Positions 18,957-30,099 of a DNA stretch of 64,000 bases are shown piece by piece; the first letter of the stretch is position 1; the number at the start of each line of letters is the position of its first letter. The notes under the pieces were generated by a model. That model saw only the letters and a list, made by a program, of their open reading frames with translations. It did no database searches and was not told the DNA's origin. Location: assembly GCA_047601665.1 (NCBI GenBank), contig JASGIT010000001.1, positions 682,001 to 746,000 of the forward strand, given 5' to 3'. The position numbers were made by a program, and so were the translations under genes. The stretch comes from JASGIT01 sp047601665 (lineage in GTDB: Bacteria > Pseudomonadota > Gammaproteobacteria > Burkholderiales > Burkholderiaceae_C).

Positions 18957-19564
18957 AGCGCATGATGCAACGGCTGGGCCTCACGGGCGGCATCGGCAGC
19001 GGCAAAAGCACGCTGGCCCGTTGCCTGACCGAATGCGGTGCGGTGGTGATCGACGCGGATGCGGTGTCGCGCAGCGTCACGGCCCCGGGCGGCGCGGCGA
19101 TAGAACCCATCCGCGCGGCCTTTGGCGATGCCTTGATCGATGCCACCGGCGCGCTCGACCGCGCCCGGATGCGCGAACTGGTCTTTGCCGACGCCACGGC
19201 ACGCCACCGGCTCGAAGCCATCGTGCACCCGCTGGTGGGCCAGCTGACCGTCCAGCGCGCTCATGAGGCCGAGGCCGGCGGCGCGCGGCTCCTGGTATTC
19301 GACATTCCCCTGCTGGTCGAAGCGGGCCGCTGGCAGCGCGATCTGGACGCGGTGGCCGTGGTGGACTGCCGCGAGGAAACGCAGATCACCCGCGTGATGG
19401 CGCGCAACGGCCTGACGCGCGAGGCGGTGCAGGGCATCATCGCCGCGCAGGCTCCGCGCGCGGCCCGGCGCGCGGCGGCGGACATCGTGGTCTACAACGA
19501 CGGGCTGCCGCTGGCGGCGCTGGCCGCCGAGGCCCGGCAGATCGCCGCACGGTTCGGGCTATGA
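18953..19564 (+). CDS. coaE: dephospho-CoA kinase
   Basis: Last enzyme of coenzyme A synthesis. The P-loop GGIGSGKS follows the start, and DADAVSR and VFDIPLLVEAGRW are family motifs. The GTG at 18953 overlaps the pilD stop as GTGA and gives 203 residues. ATGs at 18962 and 18965 are alternatives that trim three or four residues. The pilD-coaE-zapD-yacG order is shared with many proteobacteria. Confidence 0.94.
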   Translation: MKRMMQRLGLTGGIGSGKSTLARCLTECGAVVIDADAVSRSVTAPGGAAIEPIRAAFGDALIDATGALDRARMRELVFADATARHRLEAIVHPLVGQLTVQRAHEAEAGGARLLVFDIPLLVEAGRWQRDLDAVAVVDCREETQITRVMARNGLTREAVQGIIAAQAPRAARRAAADIVVYNDGLPLAALAAEARQIAARFGL

Positions 19565-19595
19565 TGCAGCCGACCCGAACGAGCCAAGCCGCCGC

Positions 19596-20351
19596 GTGAT
19601 TCTCTACGAATACCCTTTCAACGAACGACTGCGAACCTACCTGCGCCTGGAGCAGCTTTTCCGCCGCCTGGGCGAATTGATTCCGCGCCCCTACCCGATC
19701 GACCACCATTTCGCGCTGGTCACGCTGTTCGAGATCATGGACGTGGCGGCGCGCGCCGACCTCAAGTCCGACGTGCTCAAGGACATCGAGCGGCAGAAGC
19801 AGCTGCTCGACAGCTACCGCGGCAACCCGTCGATTTCCGAGAACGTGCTCGACGCCATCATCGAGCAGCTGGACCACTGCTTCACCGAACTCAACGCGCA
19901 GACCGGCAAGGCGGGCCAGTCGCTGACCGAGAACGAATGGCTGATGAGCATCCGCAGCCGTGTGGGCATTCCGGGCGGCACCTGCGGCTTCGACCTGCCG
20001 GGCTACTACGCCTGGCAGCACCACGACGCGCCGCTGCGCCAGCAGGCGCTCGAAGCCTGGGCCGCCACGCTCGCGCCGCTGGCCGAATCGATCTACGTGC
20101 TGCTCAAGATGCTGCGCGACTCGGGCGTGCCCCAGCGCGTGGCGGCGGAGCGCGGCCAGTTCCAGCAGAGCCTGCCGCAGGGCCGCACCTTCCAGCTGCT
20201 GCGCCTGCGCATCGACCCGGCGCTCGACCTCGTGCCCGAGATCAGCGGCAACCGGCTCATCGTCTCCGTGCGGCTGATGCGCATGGAAGCCGACGGCAAG
20301 CTGCAACCGTGCCAGGACGATGCCGCGTTCGAACTGACGCTCTGCGCATGA
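19596..20351 (+). CDS. zapD: cell division protein ZapD
   Basis: FtsZ-binding protein (formerly YacF, DUF1342) that bundles FtsZ filaments at the septum, 251 residues. The N-terminus ILYEYPFNERLRTYLRLE and the core TCGFDLPGYYAWQH are characteristic. The start is GTG, and the stop overlaps the yacG ATG as ATGA. Confidence 0.94.
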   Translation: MILYEYPFNERLRTYLRLEQLFRRLGELIPRPYPIDHHFALVTLFEIMDVAARADLKSDVLKDIERQKQLLDSYRGNPSISENVLDAIIEQLDHCFTELNAQTGKAGQSLTENEWLMSIRSRVGIPGGTCGFDLPGYYAWQHHDAPLRQQALEAWAATLAPLAESIYVLLKMLRDSGVPQRVAAERGQFQQSLPQGRTFQLLRLRIDPALDLVPEISGNRLIVSVRLMRMEADGKLQPCQDDAAFELTLCA

Positions 20352-20557
20352 GCACGGCGGCACGCACCGTCCCCTGCCCGACCTGCGGCGGCGACAGCCT
20401 GTTCAGCCCAGCCAACCGCTGGCGCCCGTTCTGCAGCGAGCGCTGCAAGAAGATCGATCTGGGCGCCTGGGCCGCCGAGGAATTCCGCGTGCCCGCCGAA
20501 GCGCCGCCCGAGGATGCCGAATTCGGCGACCCGCGCCGCCAGCGCGACGATTTCTAG
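20348..20557 (+). CDS. yacG: DNA gyrase inhibitor / zinc protein YacG
   Basis: Small zinc-finger protein of 69 residues; the E. coli homologue binds GyrB and inhibits gyrase. Four zinc ligands are seen in CPTCGG (about residues 10-13) and FCSERC (about 29-33). It overlaps zapD by four bases. An R1 repeat begins within ten bases of its stop. Confidence 0.93.
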   Translation: MSTAARTVPCPTCGGDSLFSPANRWRPFCSERCKKIDLGAWAAEEFRVPAEAPPEDAEFGDPRRQRDDF

Positions 20558-20565
20558 GTCAAATC

Positions 20566-20602
20566 GCCCGCCAGCCCTTGTTCAGCGTGCGCTGGCAGCT
20601 AT
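20566..20602 (+). repeat. R1 repeat copy 3 (yacG / mutT junction)
   Basis: 37-bp R1 element between convergent genes, ending GCGCTGGCAGCTAT. The CTA at 20599-20601, inside the element, is the minus-strand TAG stop codon of mutT. Confidence 0.85.
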
Positions 20603-21036
20603 GTATTCGATAGTATCGAAGCCGGGTCGAACGCCACCCCGCGCTCCTGCGCCAGCCATTCCAGCACCGGTACCGCGCCCGGCAGCACGGGCCACACGGT
20701 CAGCGGCCATTGCTGCCATGCCATCTGCTGGCCTTCGCGCATTTCGAATTCACCCTGCCATGCGTGGACCTTGCACCAGTGCAGGCGCACCAGGGCGTGC
20801 GGGTAGTCGTGCTCGGTGACCTTCCAGACCTCCGCGGGTCCGATGGTAACGCCGAGTTCCTCGATCAGTTCGCGGCGCAGCGCCTGCTCCACGGTTTCGC
20901 CCGCTTCGAGCTTGCCGCCCGGGAATTCCCAGTAGCCCGCGTAGGGCTTGCCCTCGGGGCGGCTGGCGAGCAGCAGCGCGCCGTCGGCGCGGATGAGCAC
21001 ACCCACGGCGACTTCGGTGTGCTTGCGCTCAGCCAC
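20599..21036 (-). CDS. mutT: 8-oxo-dGTP diphosphatase (MutT-type Nudix)
   Basis: Nudix hydrolase of 145 residues that cleans the nucleotide pool of 8-oxo-dGTP. The Nudix box is GGKLEAGETVEQALRRELIEE, preceded by GYWEFP. The proposed GTG at 21036 (MAERKHTEVAVGVLIRADG) overlaps the last eight bases of the upstream ATPase gene. An ATG at 21084 would add 16 unconserved residues. The stop codon lies in an R1 repeat, so the C-terminal residues (about SILSNT) may be repeat-derived. Confidence 0.9.
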   Translation of the reverse strand: MAERKHTEVAVGVLIRADGALLLASRPEGKPYAGYWEFPGGKLEAGETVEQALRRELIEELGVTIGPAEVWKVTEHDYPHALVRLHWCKVHAWQGEFEMREGQQMAWQQWPLTVWPVLPGAVPVLEWLAQERGVAFDPASILSNT

Positions 21037-21901
21037 CGTGCCGCCCCGCGTAGTCGCGCGCGAACTGGTAGGCCACGCGGCCACTGCGCGAGCCGCGCTC
21101 CAGCGCCCAGACCAGGGCCTCGGGCCGCGCGGCGGCGATGGCGGATTCGGCCACGCCCAGGGCCGAGAGCCATTGCGCGACGATGGCCAGGTATTCCTCC
21201 TGGCTGAACGGGTAGAAGCTGACCCAGAGGCCGAAGCGTTCGGACAGCGAGATTTTTTCCTCCACCACTTCGCCGGGGTGGATTTCGCCGTCCGCCGAGG
21301 TGGTGTAGCTCAAGTTGTCCTTCATCTGCTCGGGCAGCAGGTGGCGGCGGTTGCTCGTCGCGTAGACCAGCACGTTGGGCGTGCTGGCCGCCACCGAGCC
21401 GTCGAGGATGGACTTGAGCGCCTTGTAGCCCGCCTCGCCCTCCTCGAAGCTCAGGTCGTCGCAGTAGACGATGAACTTCTCGGGCCGGCCCGCCACCACG
21501 TCCACGATGTCGGGCAGGTCGGTCAGATCGGCCTTGTCCACCTCGATCAGGCGCAGGCCCTGCGGCGCGTACTGGTGCAGGCAGGCCTTGATGAGGGACG
21601 ACTTGCCCGTGCCGCGCGCGCCCGTCAGCAGCATGTTGTTGGCCGTGCGGCCCAGCACGAACTGCTCGGTGTTGCGCTGGACCTTTTCTTTCTGCGCGTC
21701 GATTTCCTTGAGGTCGTCGAGGCGCATCACCGCCACCTGGCGCACGGGCTCCAGCGTGCCGTGGCCGCTGGCGCGCTTGCGATAACGCCACGCCACGGCC
21801 TGCGACCAGTCGGGCGCGGACAGGGGCTGGGGCAGCACGGATTCGATGCGCGCGATCAGTTGTTCGGCGCGGACGATGAGGTGTTCAAATTTTTCGTTCA
21901 T
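21029..21901 (-). CDS. DUF815-family AAA-type ATPase
   Basis: Cytoplasmic P-loop ATPase of 290 residues, function unknown. Walker A GARGTGKS is at about residues 94-101; Walker B-like KFIVYCDDLSFEEGE and sensor-like VLVYATSNRRHLLP follow. The ATG directly follows an R1 repeat that supplies its likely Shine-Dalgarno (GAGG, five bases before the ATG). It sits between argJ and mutT, and neighbours do not define a role. Family assignment is confident, the job is not. Confidence 0.85.
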   Translation of the reverse strand: MNEKFEHLIVRAEQLIARIESVLPQPLSAPDWSQAVAWRYRKRASGHGTLEPVRQVAVMRLDDLKEIDAQKEKVQRNTEQFVLGRTANNMLLTGARGTGKSSLIKACLHQYAPQGLRLIEVDKADLTDLPDIVDVVAGRPEKFIVYCDDLSFEEGEAGYKALKSILDGSVAASTPNVLVYATSNRRHLLPEQMKDNLSYTTSADGEIHPGEVVEEKISLSERFGLWVSFYPFSQEEYLAIVAQWLSALGVAESAIAAARPEALVWALERGSRSGRVAYQFARDYAGRHGG

Positions 21902-21904
21902 TTT

Positions 21905-21941
21905 GGCCTCTAGCGCTTATGCAGCAAGCGCAGGCAGCTAT
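21905..21941 (+). repeat. R1 repeat copy 4 (argJ / DUF815 junction)
   Basis: Well-conserved 37-bp R1 element that, with its short A/T flanks, fills the whole 44-bp gap. Read on the minus strand it ends GAGGCCAAAATG, giving the ATPase gene its ribosome site and abutting its start codon. Confidence 0.92.
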
Positions 21942-21945
21942 GGAT

Positions 21946-23172
21946 TCAGGAGCGATAGTCCGCGTTGATGCTCACGTAGTCGTGGCTCAGGTCGCAGGTC
22001 CACACGGTGTCCGCCGCCGTGCCGCGGCCCAGCGCCACGCGCACGGTGATTTCGGCCTGCTTCATGACGCGCTGGCCGTCTTCCTCGCGGTAGTCGGGAT
22101 TGCGCCCGCCTTGCACGGCGACGTGCACGTCGTCGAGGTAGAGGTCGATCTTGGTCTGGTCCAGGTCGGCAATGCCCGCGTAGCCCACGGCGGCGAGGAT
22201 GCGGCCCAGGTTCGGGTCGCTCGCGTAGAAGGCGGTCTTGACCAGCGGCGAGTGGGCGATGGCGTAGGCCACCTGGCGGCATTCGTCGGCGGTCTGGCCG
22301 CCTTCGACGCGCACGGTGATGAACTTGGTGGCGCCCTCGCCGTCGCGCACGATGGCCTGGGCAAGCCGCTGCGCCACGCCGAGCAACGCGGCCTGCAGCG
22401 CCTGGCCCTCGGCGCTGTCCAGCGCGGTGATGGGCGCATTGCCCGCCTGGTGCGTGGCGATGAGCACGAACGAGTCGTTGGTGGACGTGTCGCCGTCGAT
22501 GGTCACGCGGTTGAACGAGCCGTCGGCCAGCTGGCGCACCAGGGGCTGGAGCAGTTCGGGCGCAATGGCCGCGTCGGTGGCCAGGAAGCCGAGCATGGTC
22601 GCCATGTTGGGGCGGATCATGCCCGCGCCTTTGCTGATGCCGGTGATGTTGACCGTCTTGCCGCCGATCTGCACCTGCACGCTGAAGGCCTTGGGCAGCG
22701 TGTCGGTGGTCATGATGCCTTCGGCGGCGCGGGCCCAGTGGCCCGGCTGCGCGTCGGCGATGGCGGCGGGCAGGCCGGCGGTGATGCGGTCGACGGGCAG
22801 CGGCTCCATGATGACGCCGGTGGAGAACGGCAGCACCTGCCCGGGCGCGATGCCCAGCTGCTGCGCCAGCGCCGCGCAGGTGGCGCGCGCGCGCGCCAGG
22901 CCGTCCGCGCCCGTGCCCGCGTTGGCGTTGCCGGTGTTGACGACCATCGCCCGCACCGGGCCGGCCGCCAGGTGCTCGCGGCACACCTGCACCGGCGCGG
23001 CGCAGAAGCGGTTCTGCGTGAACACGCCCGCCACGCTCGCGCCTTCGTCGAGCAGGAAAACGGTCAGGTCCTTGCGATTCGCCTTGCGCACACCGGCTTC
23101 GGCCACGCCGATGCGCACGCCGCGCACGGCATGAAGGCTAGCGGCGTCAGGGGCGGAAAGATTCACGGGCAT
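21946..23172 (-). CDS. argJ: bifunctional glutamate N-acetyltransferase / N-acetylglutamate synthase
   Basis: Arginine-pathway enzyme of 408 residues that recycles the acetyl group from N-acetylornithine to glutamate. It is a self-cleaving Ntn-like enzyme: the processing site lies in KGAGMIRPNMATMLGF, where cleavage before the threonine frees the nucleophile. NTGNANAGTG is another family motif. It lies downstream of secA across an R2 repeat and upstream of the DUF815 gene. Confidence 0.96.
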   Translation of the reverse strand: MPVNLSAPDAASLHAVRGVRIGVAEAGVRKANRKDLTVFLLDEGASVAGVFTQNRFCAAPVQVCREHLAAGPVRAMVVNTGNANAGTGADGLARARATCAALAQQLGIAPGQVLPFSTGVIMEPLPVDRITAGLPAAIADAQPGHWARAAEGIMTTDTLPKAFSVQVQIGGKTVNITGISKGAGMIRPNMATMLGFLATDAAIAPELLQPLVRQLADGSFNRVTIDGDTSTNDSFVLIATHQAGNAPITALDSAEGQALQAALLGVAQRLAQAIVRDGEGATKFITVRVEGGQTADECRQVAYAIAHSPLVKTAFYASDPNLGRILAAVGYAGIADLDQTKIDLYLDDVHVAVQGGRNPDYREEDGQRVMKQAEITVRVALGRGTAADTVWTCDLSHDYVSINADYRS

Positions 23173-23211
23173 AGGTCATCGTCCTTAGAGAATGCAAAAC
23201 ACGGGCACAAG

Positions 23212-23336
23212 CCCGTGAAACTGGCGCGGCCCATGCCAGCAGACACCGCGCAAGGGCCGCCCCGCCGCGCTGGTGTCGTCCCCCTTCCCGGCGAAGCCGA
23301 GAGAAGGGGGAAGCGGCGCAGCCGCTCAGGGGGTTG
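23212..23336 (-). repeat. R2 repeat copy 2 (secA / argJ junction)
   Basis: Inverted R2 copy filling most of the secA-argJ gap. It begins CCCGTGAAACTGGC, contains CAAGGGCCGCCCCGC and the GTCCCCCTTCCCGGCGAAGC block, and ends GCTCAGGGGGTTGTCA at the secA stop. It is the most diverged of the three copies in its central part. Confidence 0.75.
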
Positions 23337-26093
<2,757 letters not shown>

Positions 26094-26228
26094 GCGAGCG
26101 AGGAACCGCCCCGGCGAGCGGGGCGACCCAACCTGGTAAGAATTTGGGTGAGATGGGGCCGGCGCGCAGCAATACAAGCACCGGCCCAAACGGACGATTT
26201 TACGCATGTCCGGGATAATCCCCACCCC

Positions 26229-26528
26229 ATGCACCGCCGCCACCACGCCGTCCCCATCCTGCAAGCCGCCACGGACTCGCCCACGCTGGCCCGGCTGGTG
26301 TCGCTCACCCAGGATTCGAGCGCGCGGCTGCAGGCCATCGCGCCGCTGGTGCCGCCCGCGCTGCGCGCCCACCTCCAGGCCGGCCCCATCGAGGGCGACA
26401 CGTGGTGCCTGCTGGTGAAGAACAACGCCGCCGCCGCGCGGCTGCGCCAGTTGCTGCCCGCGCTGGAGGCGCACCTGCGCAGCAAGGGGTGGGATGTGGA
26501 GGGGATCCGGCTGAAGATCCGGAGCTGA
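26229..26528 (+). CDS. DUF721/DciA-like protein
   Basis: Small protein of 99 residues with the DUF721 fold (DWCLLV-type strand here as DTWCLLVKNNAAAARLRQLLP). In bacteria without DnaC/DnaI-type loaders, DciA-family proteins help load the DnaB helicase. Gene position next to secA is typical for betaproteobacteria. I chose the ATG at 26229, since the longer frame from 26148 overlaps the promoter gap. GATAAT just 10 bases upstream suggests a very short leader. Confidence 0.75.
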   Translation: MHRRHHAVPILQAATDSPTLARLVSLTQDSSARLQAIAPLVPPALRAHLQAGPIEGDTWCLLVKNNAAAARLRQLLPALEAHLRSKGWDVEGIRLKIRS

Positions 26529-26553
26529 AGACCGCCCGGAAGACCGGAGGAGA

Positions 26554-26629
26554 TGGTGCCGGTTGTCGGATTCGAACTGACGACCTACCGCTTACAAGGC
26601 GGGTGCTCTACCAACTGAGCTAAACCGGC
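26554..26629 (-). tRNA. tRNA-Thr (TGT anticodon)
   Basis: A 76-nt cloverleaf on the minus strand. The acceptor is GCCGGTT/AACCGGC, the anticodon loop CTTGTAA gives TGT (reads ACA), the T-loop is TTCGAAT and the CCA end is encoded. A C-U mismatch closes the anticodon stem, and the A-C pair in the T stem is also found in the E. coli tRNA-Thr of this type. It lies 24 bp after sspB, probably co-transcribed. Confidence 0.95.
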
Positions 26630-26653
26630 AAAAGAGGCGGGATTCTAACCCGC

Positions 26654-27145
26654 CTATTTCACGCGCTTGAGCGCCGGGCGGCCACCGCCGGCCGGCGGCG
26701 GATGGGGGGCGTCGTCGTCCTCGTCCGCGCCGCCTTCGGCCACGGTGAGCTGCACCACGCGCTCGCCCGCCTTGCCGGGCTCGGGCTGCGACATGAGGGC
26801 GGGCATGGGCACCTCGGGCTGGTCGATGGGCGCGGGAAAGGCCATGCCCTGCCCGTTTTCGCGCGCGTAGATGGCGAGCACGCGGCCCACGGGCACCATG
26901 ATGTCGCGCGGCTGGCCGCCGAAGCGGGCCTTGAACTCGATGTACTCGTTGCCCAGCTGCAGCGCGCTGGTGGCGTCGTAGCTCACGTTGAGCACGATCT
27001 CGCCGTCCTTCACGTATTCGCGCGGCACCTGCACGGAGTTGTCCACGCGCACGGCCAGGTAGGGTGTGAAGCCGCTGTCCGTGCACCACTCGTAGATGGC
27101 GCGGATCAGGTAGGGGCGCGTGGAGGGCAGTTCAGGTGCGTTCAT
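26654..27145 (-). CDS. sspB: ClpXP adaptor SspB
   Basis: Adaptor that delivers ssrA-tagged proteins to ClpXP, 163 residues. The N-terminal SspB fold (RPYLIRAIYEWCTDSGFTPY) is followed by a flexible acidic linker and the ClpX-binding tail RPALKRVK. I chose the ATG at 27145 (MNAPELPSTRPYL); a longer frame reads into sspA. It lies seven bases after sspA, the usual sspAB pair. Confidence 0.96.
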   Translation of the reverse strand: MNAPELPSTRPYLIRAIYEWCTDSGFTPYLAVRVDNSVQVPREYVKDGEIVLNVSYDATSALQLGNEYIEFKARFGGQPRDIMVPVGRVLAIYARENGQGMAFPAPIDQPEVPMPALMSQPEPGKAGERVVQLTVAEGGADEDDDAPHPPPAGGGRPALKRVK

Positions 27146-27152
27146 GGACGGA

Positions 27153-27764
27153 TTATTTGCGCATGACCTTTTCGGACGGCGTGAGCGCTTCGATGTAGGC
27201 CGGGCGCGAGAAGATGCGTTCAGCATACTTCAACAGCGGCGCGGCGTTCTTGGACAGGTCGATGCCGTAGTAGTCCAGGCGCCAGAGCAGCGGCGCGATG
27301 GCCACGTCGAGCATGGAGAAGTTCTCGCCCAGCATGTACTTGTTCTTGAGGAACACGGGCGCGAGCTGCGTGAGCCGGTCGCGGATGTGCGAGCGGGCCT
27401 TTTCCAGCGCCTTCTCGTTGCCCTTGGTGGCACGCGATTCGAGCGTGTTCACGTGCACGAACAGTTCCTTCTCGAAGTTGAGCAGGAACAGGCGCACGCG
27501 CGCGCGGTCCACTGGGTCGCCGGGCATGAGCTGCGGGTGCGGGAAGCGTTCGTCGATGTACTCGTTGATGATGTTCGACTCGTACAGGATCAGGTCGCGC
27601 TCGACCAGGATGGGCACCTGGCCGTAGGGGTTCATCACGCTGATGTCTTCGGGCTTGTTGTACAGGTCCACGTCGCGGATTTCGAAGTCCATGCCCTTCT
27701 CGAACAGCACGAAGCGGCAGCGGTGGGAGAAGGGGCAGGTCGTGCCCGAGTAAAGCACCATCAT
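27153..27764 (-). CDS. sspA: stringent starvation protein A
   Basis: GST-fold regulator of 203 residues that binds RNA polymerase in E. coli. The thioredoxin-like N-terminus YSGTTCPFSHRCRFVLFEKG and NPYGQVPILVERD are characteristic. AGGAG lies upstream of the ATG. A terminator separates it from petC, so it should have its own promoter or depend on read-through. Confidence 0.96.
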   Translation of the reverse strand: MMVLYSGTTCPFSHRCRFVLFEKGMDFEIRDVDLYNKPEDISVMNPYGQVPILVERDLILYESNIINEYIDERFPHPQLMPGDPVDRARVRLFLLNFEKELFVHVNTLESRATKGNEKALEKARSHIRDRLTQLAPVFLKNKYMLGENFSMLDVAIAPLLWRLDYYGIDLSKNAAPLLKYAERIFSRPAYIEALTPSEKVMRK

Positions 27765-27785
27765 GGCGGGAAGCTCCTAAAAATC

Positions 27786-27817
27786 AAAAAGAGTGGAACG
27801 CGCTGGGCGTCCACTCT
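27786..27817 (-). terminator. terminator of petABC
   Basis: 8-bp inverted repeat (27790-27797 and 27810-27817, AGAGTGGA/TCCACTCT) followed on the minus strand by TTTTT, 43 bases after petC and before sspA. Confidence 0.85.
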
Positions 27818-27860
27818 GCAAGAGGCGCGCCAGAGCCAGTCTGGCGCAAAGCCGGCAATT

Positions 27861-28616
27861 TTACTTGACGTCCTTCCAGAAGGAAGCGTTGAGCCGCCAA
27901 GCGATGAAGATGCACAGGCCCAGGTAGATCAGCACCCACACGCCCACCCGGGTGCGCGTGTTCTGCGCGGGCTCGCCCATCCATTGCAGGTAGTTGACGA
28001 GATCGCCCACCGCCTTGTCGTACTGCACGGTGGTCAACTGGCCGGGAGCGGTCTGCTCCCAGCCCTTGAAGACCTGGGTCATGTGGCCGTGGCTTTCTTC
28101 CTCGGCGAACACGGGGCGGCGGTCGCCCTGCAACTGCCAAAGCACGTGCGGCATACCGACGCTGGGGAAGGCCAGGTTGTTCCAGCCCGTGGCCTTGGTG
28201 TCGTCGCGGTAGAAGGTGCGCAGGAAGGTGTAGAGGTAGTCCGCGCCCGTGCCGTTGTGGCCGGCGCGCGAGCGCGCCACCAGGGTCAGGTCGGGCGGGT
28301 TGGCGCCGAACCATTCCTTGGCCTGCTTGGGGTCGATGGCGGCCTTCATGGTCTCGCCCACCTTGTCGGTGGTGAACAGCAGGTTGTCCTTGATCTGCTG
28401 CTCGGTCAGACCGATGTCCTTCAGGCGGTTGAAGCGCATGAAGTTGGCGGAGTGGCAGCTGAGGCAGTAGTTCACGAACAGCTTGGCGCCGTTTTGCAGC
28501 GAGGCGGTGTCGGTGGTGTTGACGGGCGCCTTGTCCCAGGCGATGCCGTCTTCCGAGGCGTGCGCGCCGGCGGCGATGCCGAGGGCCGCGATCAGCGTGA
28601 GGATGATTTTTTTCAT
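27861..28616 (-). CDS. petC: ubiquinol-cytochrome c reductase, cytochrome c1
   Basis: Haem c subunit of the bc1 complex, 251 residues. The signal peptide ends AHA at about residue 20. CLSCH at about 51-55 binds haem, the sixth-ligand Met region is in SVGMPHVLW, and a C-terminal membrane anchor (VGVWVLIYLGLCIFIAW) holds it in the inner membrane. I chose the ATG at 28616 (MKKIILTLIAALG); the longer frame is a shadow of petB. Confidence 0.97.
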   Translation of the reverse strand: MKKIILTLIAALGIAAGAHASEDGIAWDKAPVNTTDTASLQNGAKLFVNYCLSCHSANFMRFNRLKDIGLTEQQIKDNLLFTTDKVGETMKAAIDPKQAKEWFGANPPDLTLVARSRAGHNGTGADYLYTFLRTFYRDDTKATGWNNLAFPSVGMPHVLWQLQGDRRPVFAEEESHGHMTQVFKGWEQTAPGQLTTVQYDKAVGDLVNYLQWMGEPAQNTRTRVGVWVLIYLGLCIFIAWRLNASFWKDVK

Positions 28617-28636
28617 GTGTGGGTCTCCCTCTGTGC

Positions 28637-30085
28637 TCAGTGCGCGGCGAAGGTCACGCGGTCGGGCACCGGCTTGGGCTCGCCCAGCTGGCTCCACCAC
28701 GGCATCAGCAGGAAGAAGCCGAAGTAGAACAGCGTGCAGACCTGCGAAACGCGCTCGCCGATGGGCGACGGCGGCTGCACGCCCAGGTAGGCCAGCACCA
28801 CGAACACGAACACGAACAGCGCGTACAGGTACTTGTGCCAGCTCGGGCGGTAGCGGATCGAGCGCGCCGGGCTCTGGTCCAGCCAGGGCAGGAAGAACAG
28901 GATGATGACCGCGCCGCCCATGACCACCACGCCCCAGAACTTGGCGTCGATGGAGAGCATCATGGCGATCACGCCCAGGGTCAGCACGCCGATGACGGCC
29001 TTGATGAAGCTGGGCAGCTTGCTCTTGAACACGCCGTAGCCGCCGCCCAGCGCCACGCAGGCGATCAGGGCGTACATCATCTCGCTGGTGATGGCGCGCA
29101 GCATCGAATAGAACGGCGTGAAGTACCACACGGGCGCGATGTGCGCGGGGGTCTTGAGCGGGTCGGCCGGGATGAAGTTGTTGTACTCCAGGAAGTAGCC
29201 GCCGAACTCGGGCGCGAAGAAGATCACCGCCGTGAAGACGAACAGGAACACGCACACGCCGAAGATGTCGTGCACGGTGTAGTACGGGTGGAACGGCACG
29301 CCGTCCAGCGGGTGGCCGTGCGCGTCCACCGGCTTGCCGGGGCCCTTGATCTCGATGCCGTCAGGGTTGTTGGAGCCCACGTCGTGCAGCGCCAGCAGGT
29401 GCGCCACCACCAGGCCCAGCAGCACCAGCGGCACGGCGATCACGTGGAAGCTGAAGAAGCGGTTCAGCGTGGCGTCGCCCACCACGTAGTCGCCGCGGAT
29501 CAGCAGAGCCAGGTCGGGGCCGATGAAGGGGATGGCGGAGAACAGGTTCACGATCACCTGCGCGCCCCAGTACGACATCTGGCCCCAGGGCAGCAGGTAG
29601 CCCATGAAGGCCTCGGCCATCAGGCACAGGAAGATCGCGCAGCCGAAGACCCAGACCAGCTCGCGCGGCTTGCGGTAGCTGCCGTAGAGCAGGCCGCGGA
29701 ACATGTGCAGGTACACCACCACGAAGAAGGCCGAGGCGCCCGTGGAATGCATGTAGCGGATGAGCCAGCCCCAGGGCACGTCGCGCATGATGTACTCGAC
29801 CGAGGCGAACGCCACGGCCGGCGCGCCCAGCACGCCGCCCACGGGGTTGGCGTCGGGCTTGTAGTGCATCACCAGGAAGATGCCGGTGACGATCTGGATC
29901 ACCAGCACCAGCAGCGCCAGCGAGCCGAAGATGTACCAGAAGTTGAAGTTCTTCGGAGCGTAGTACTCCGACATGTGGACCTTGTAGGCGTCGAAGGCCG
30001 TGGGGAAGCGGTTCTCCAGCCAGTTCACGGCCTTGGCGCTGGCCGAGGCGTTGGGGGAGATGTCCTTGAATTCGCGGTAAGCCAT
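28637..30085 (-). CDS. petB: ubiquinol-cytochrome c reductase, cytochrome b
   Basis: Di-haem b membrane subunit of the bc1 complex, 482 residues, of the long fused cytochrome b type, with eight or nine hydrophobic spans plus an extended C-terminus. Haem ligands lie around RYMHSTGASAF and HVIAVPLVLL; the Qo-site PEWY equivalent is PEFGGYF/APVWYFTP. I chose the ATG at 30085 (MAYREFKDISPN), preceded by GGGAGA. It lies 14 bp after petA. Confidence 0.96.
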   Translation of the reverse strand: MAYREFKDISPNASASAKAVNWLENRFPTAFDAYKVHMSEYYAPKNFNFWYIFGSLALLVLVIQIVTGIFLVMHYKPDANPVGGVLGAPAVAFASVEYIMRDVPWGWLIRYMHSTGASAFFVVVYLHMFRGLLYGSYRKPRELVWVFGCAIFLCLMAEAFMGYLLPWGQMSYWGAQVIVNLFSAIPFIGPDLALLIRGDYVVGDATLNRFFSFHVIAVPLVLLGLVVAHLLALHDVGSNNPDGIEIKGPGKPVDAHGHPLDGVPFHPYYTVHDIFGVCVFLFVFTAVIFFAPEFGGYFLEYNNFIPADPLKTPAHIAPVWYFTPFYSMLRAITSEMMYALIACVALGGGYGVFKSKLPSFIKAVIGVLTLGVIAMMLSIDAKFWGVVVMGGAVIILFFLPWLDQSPARSIRYRPSWHKYLYALFVFVFVVLAYLGVQPPSPIGERVSQVCTLFYFGFFLLMPWWSQLGEPKPVPDRVTFAAH

Positions 30086-30099
30086 TTGTGCTGTCTCCC

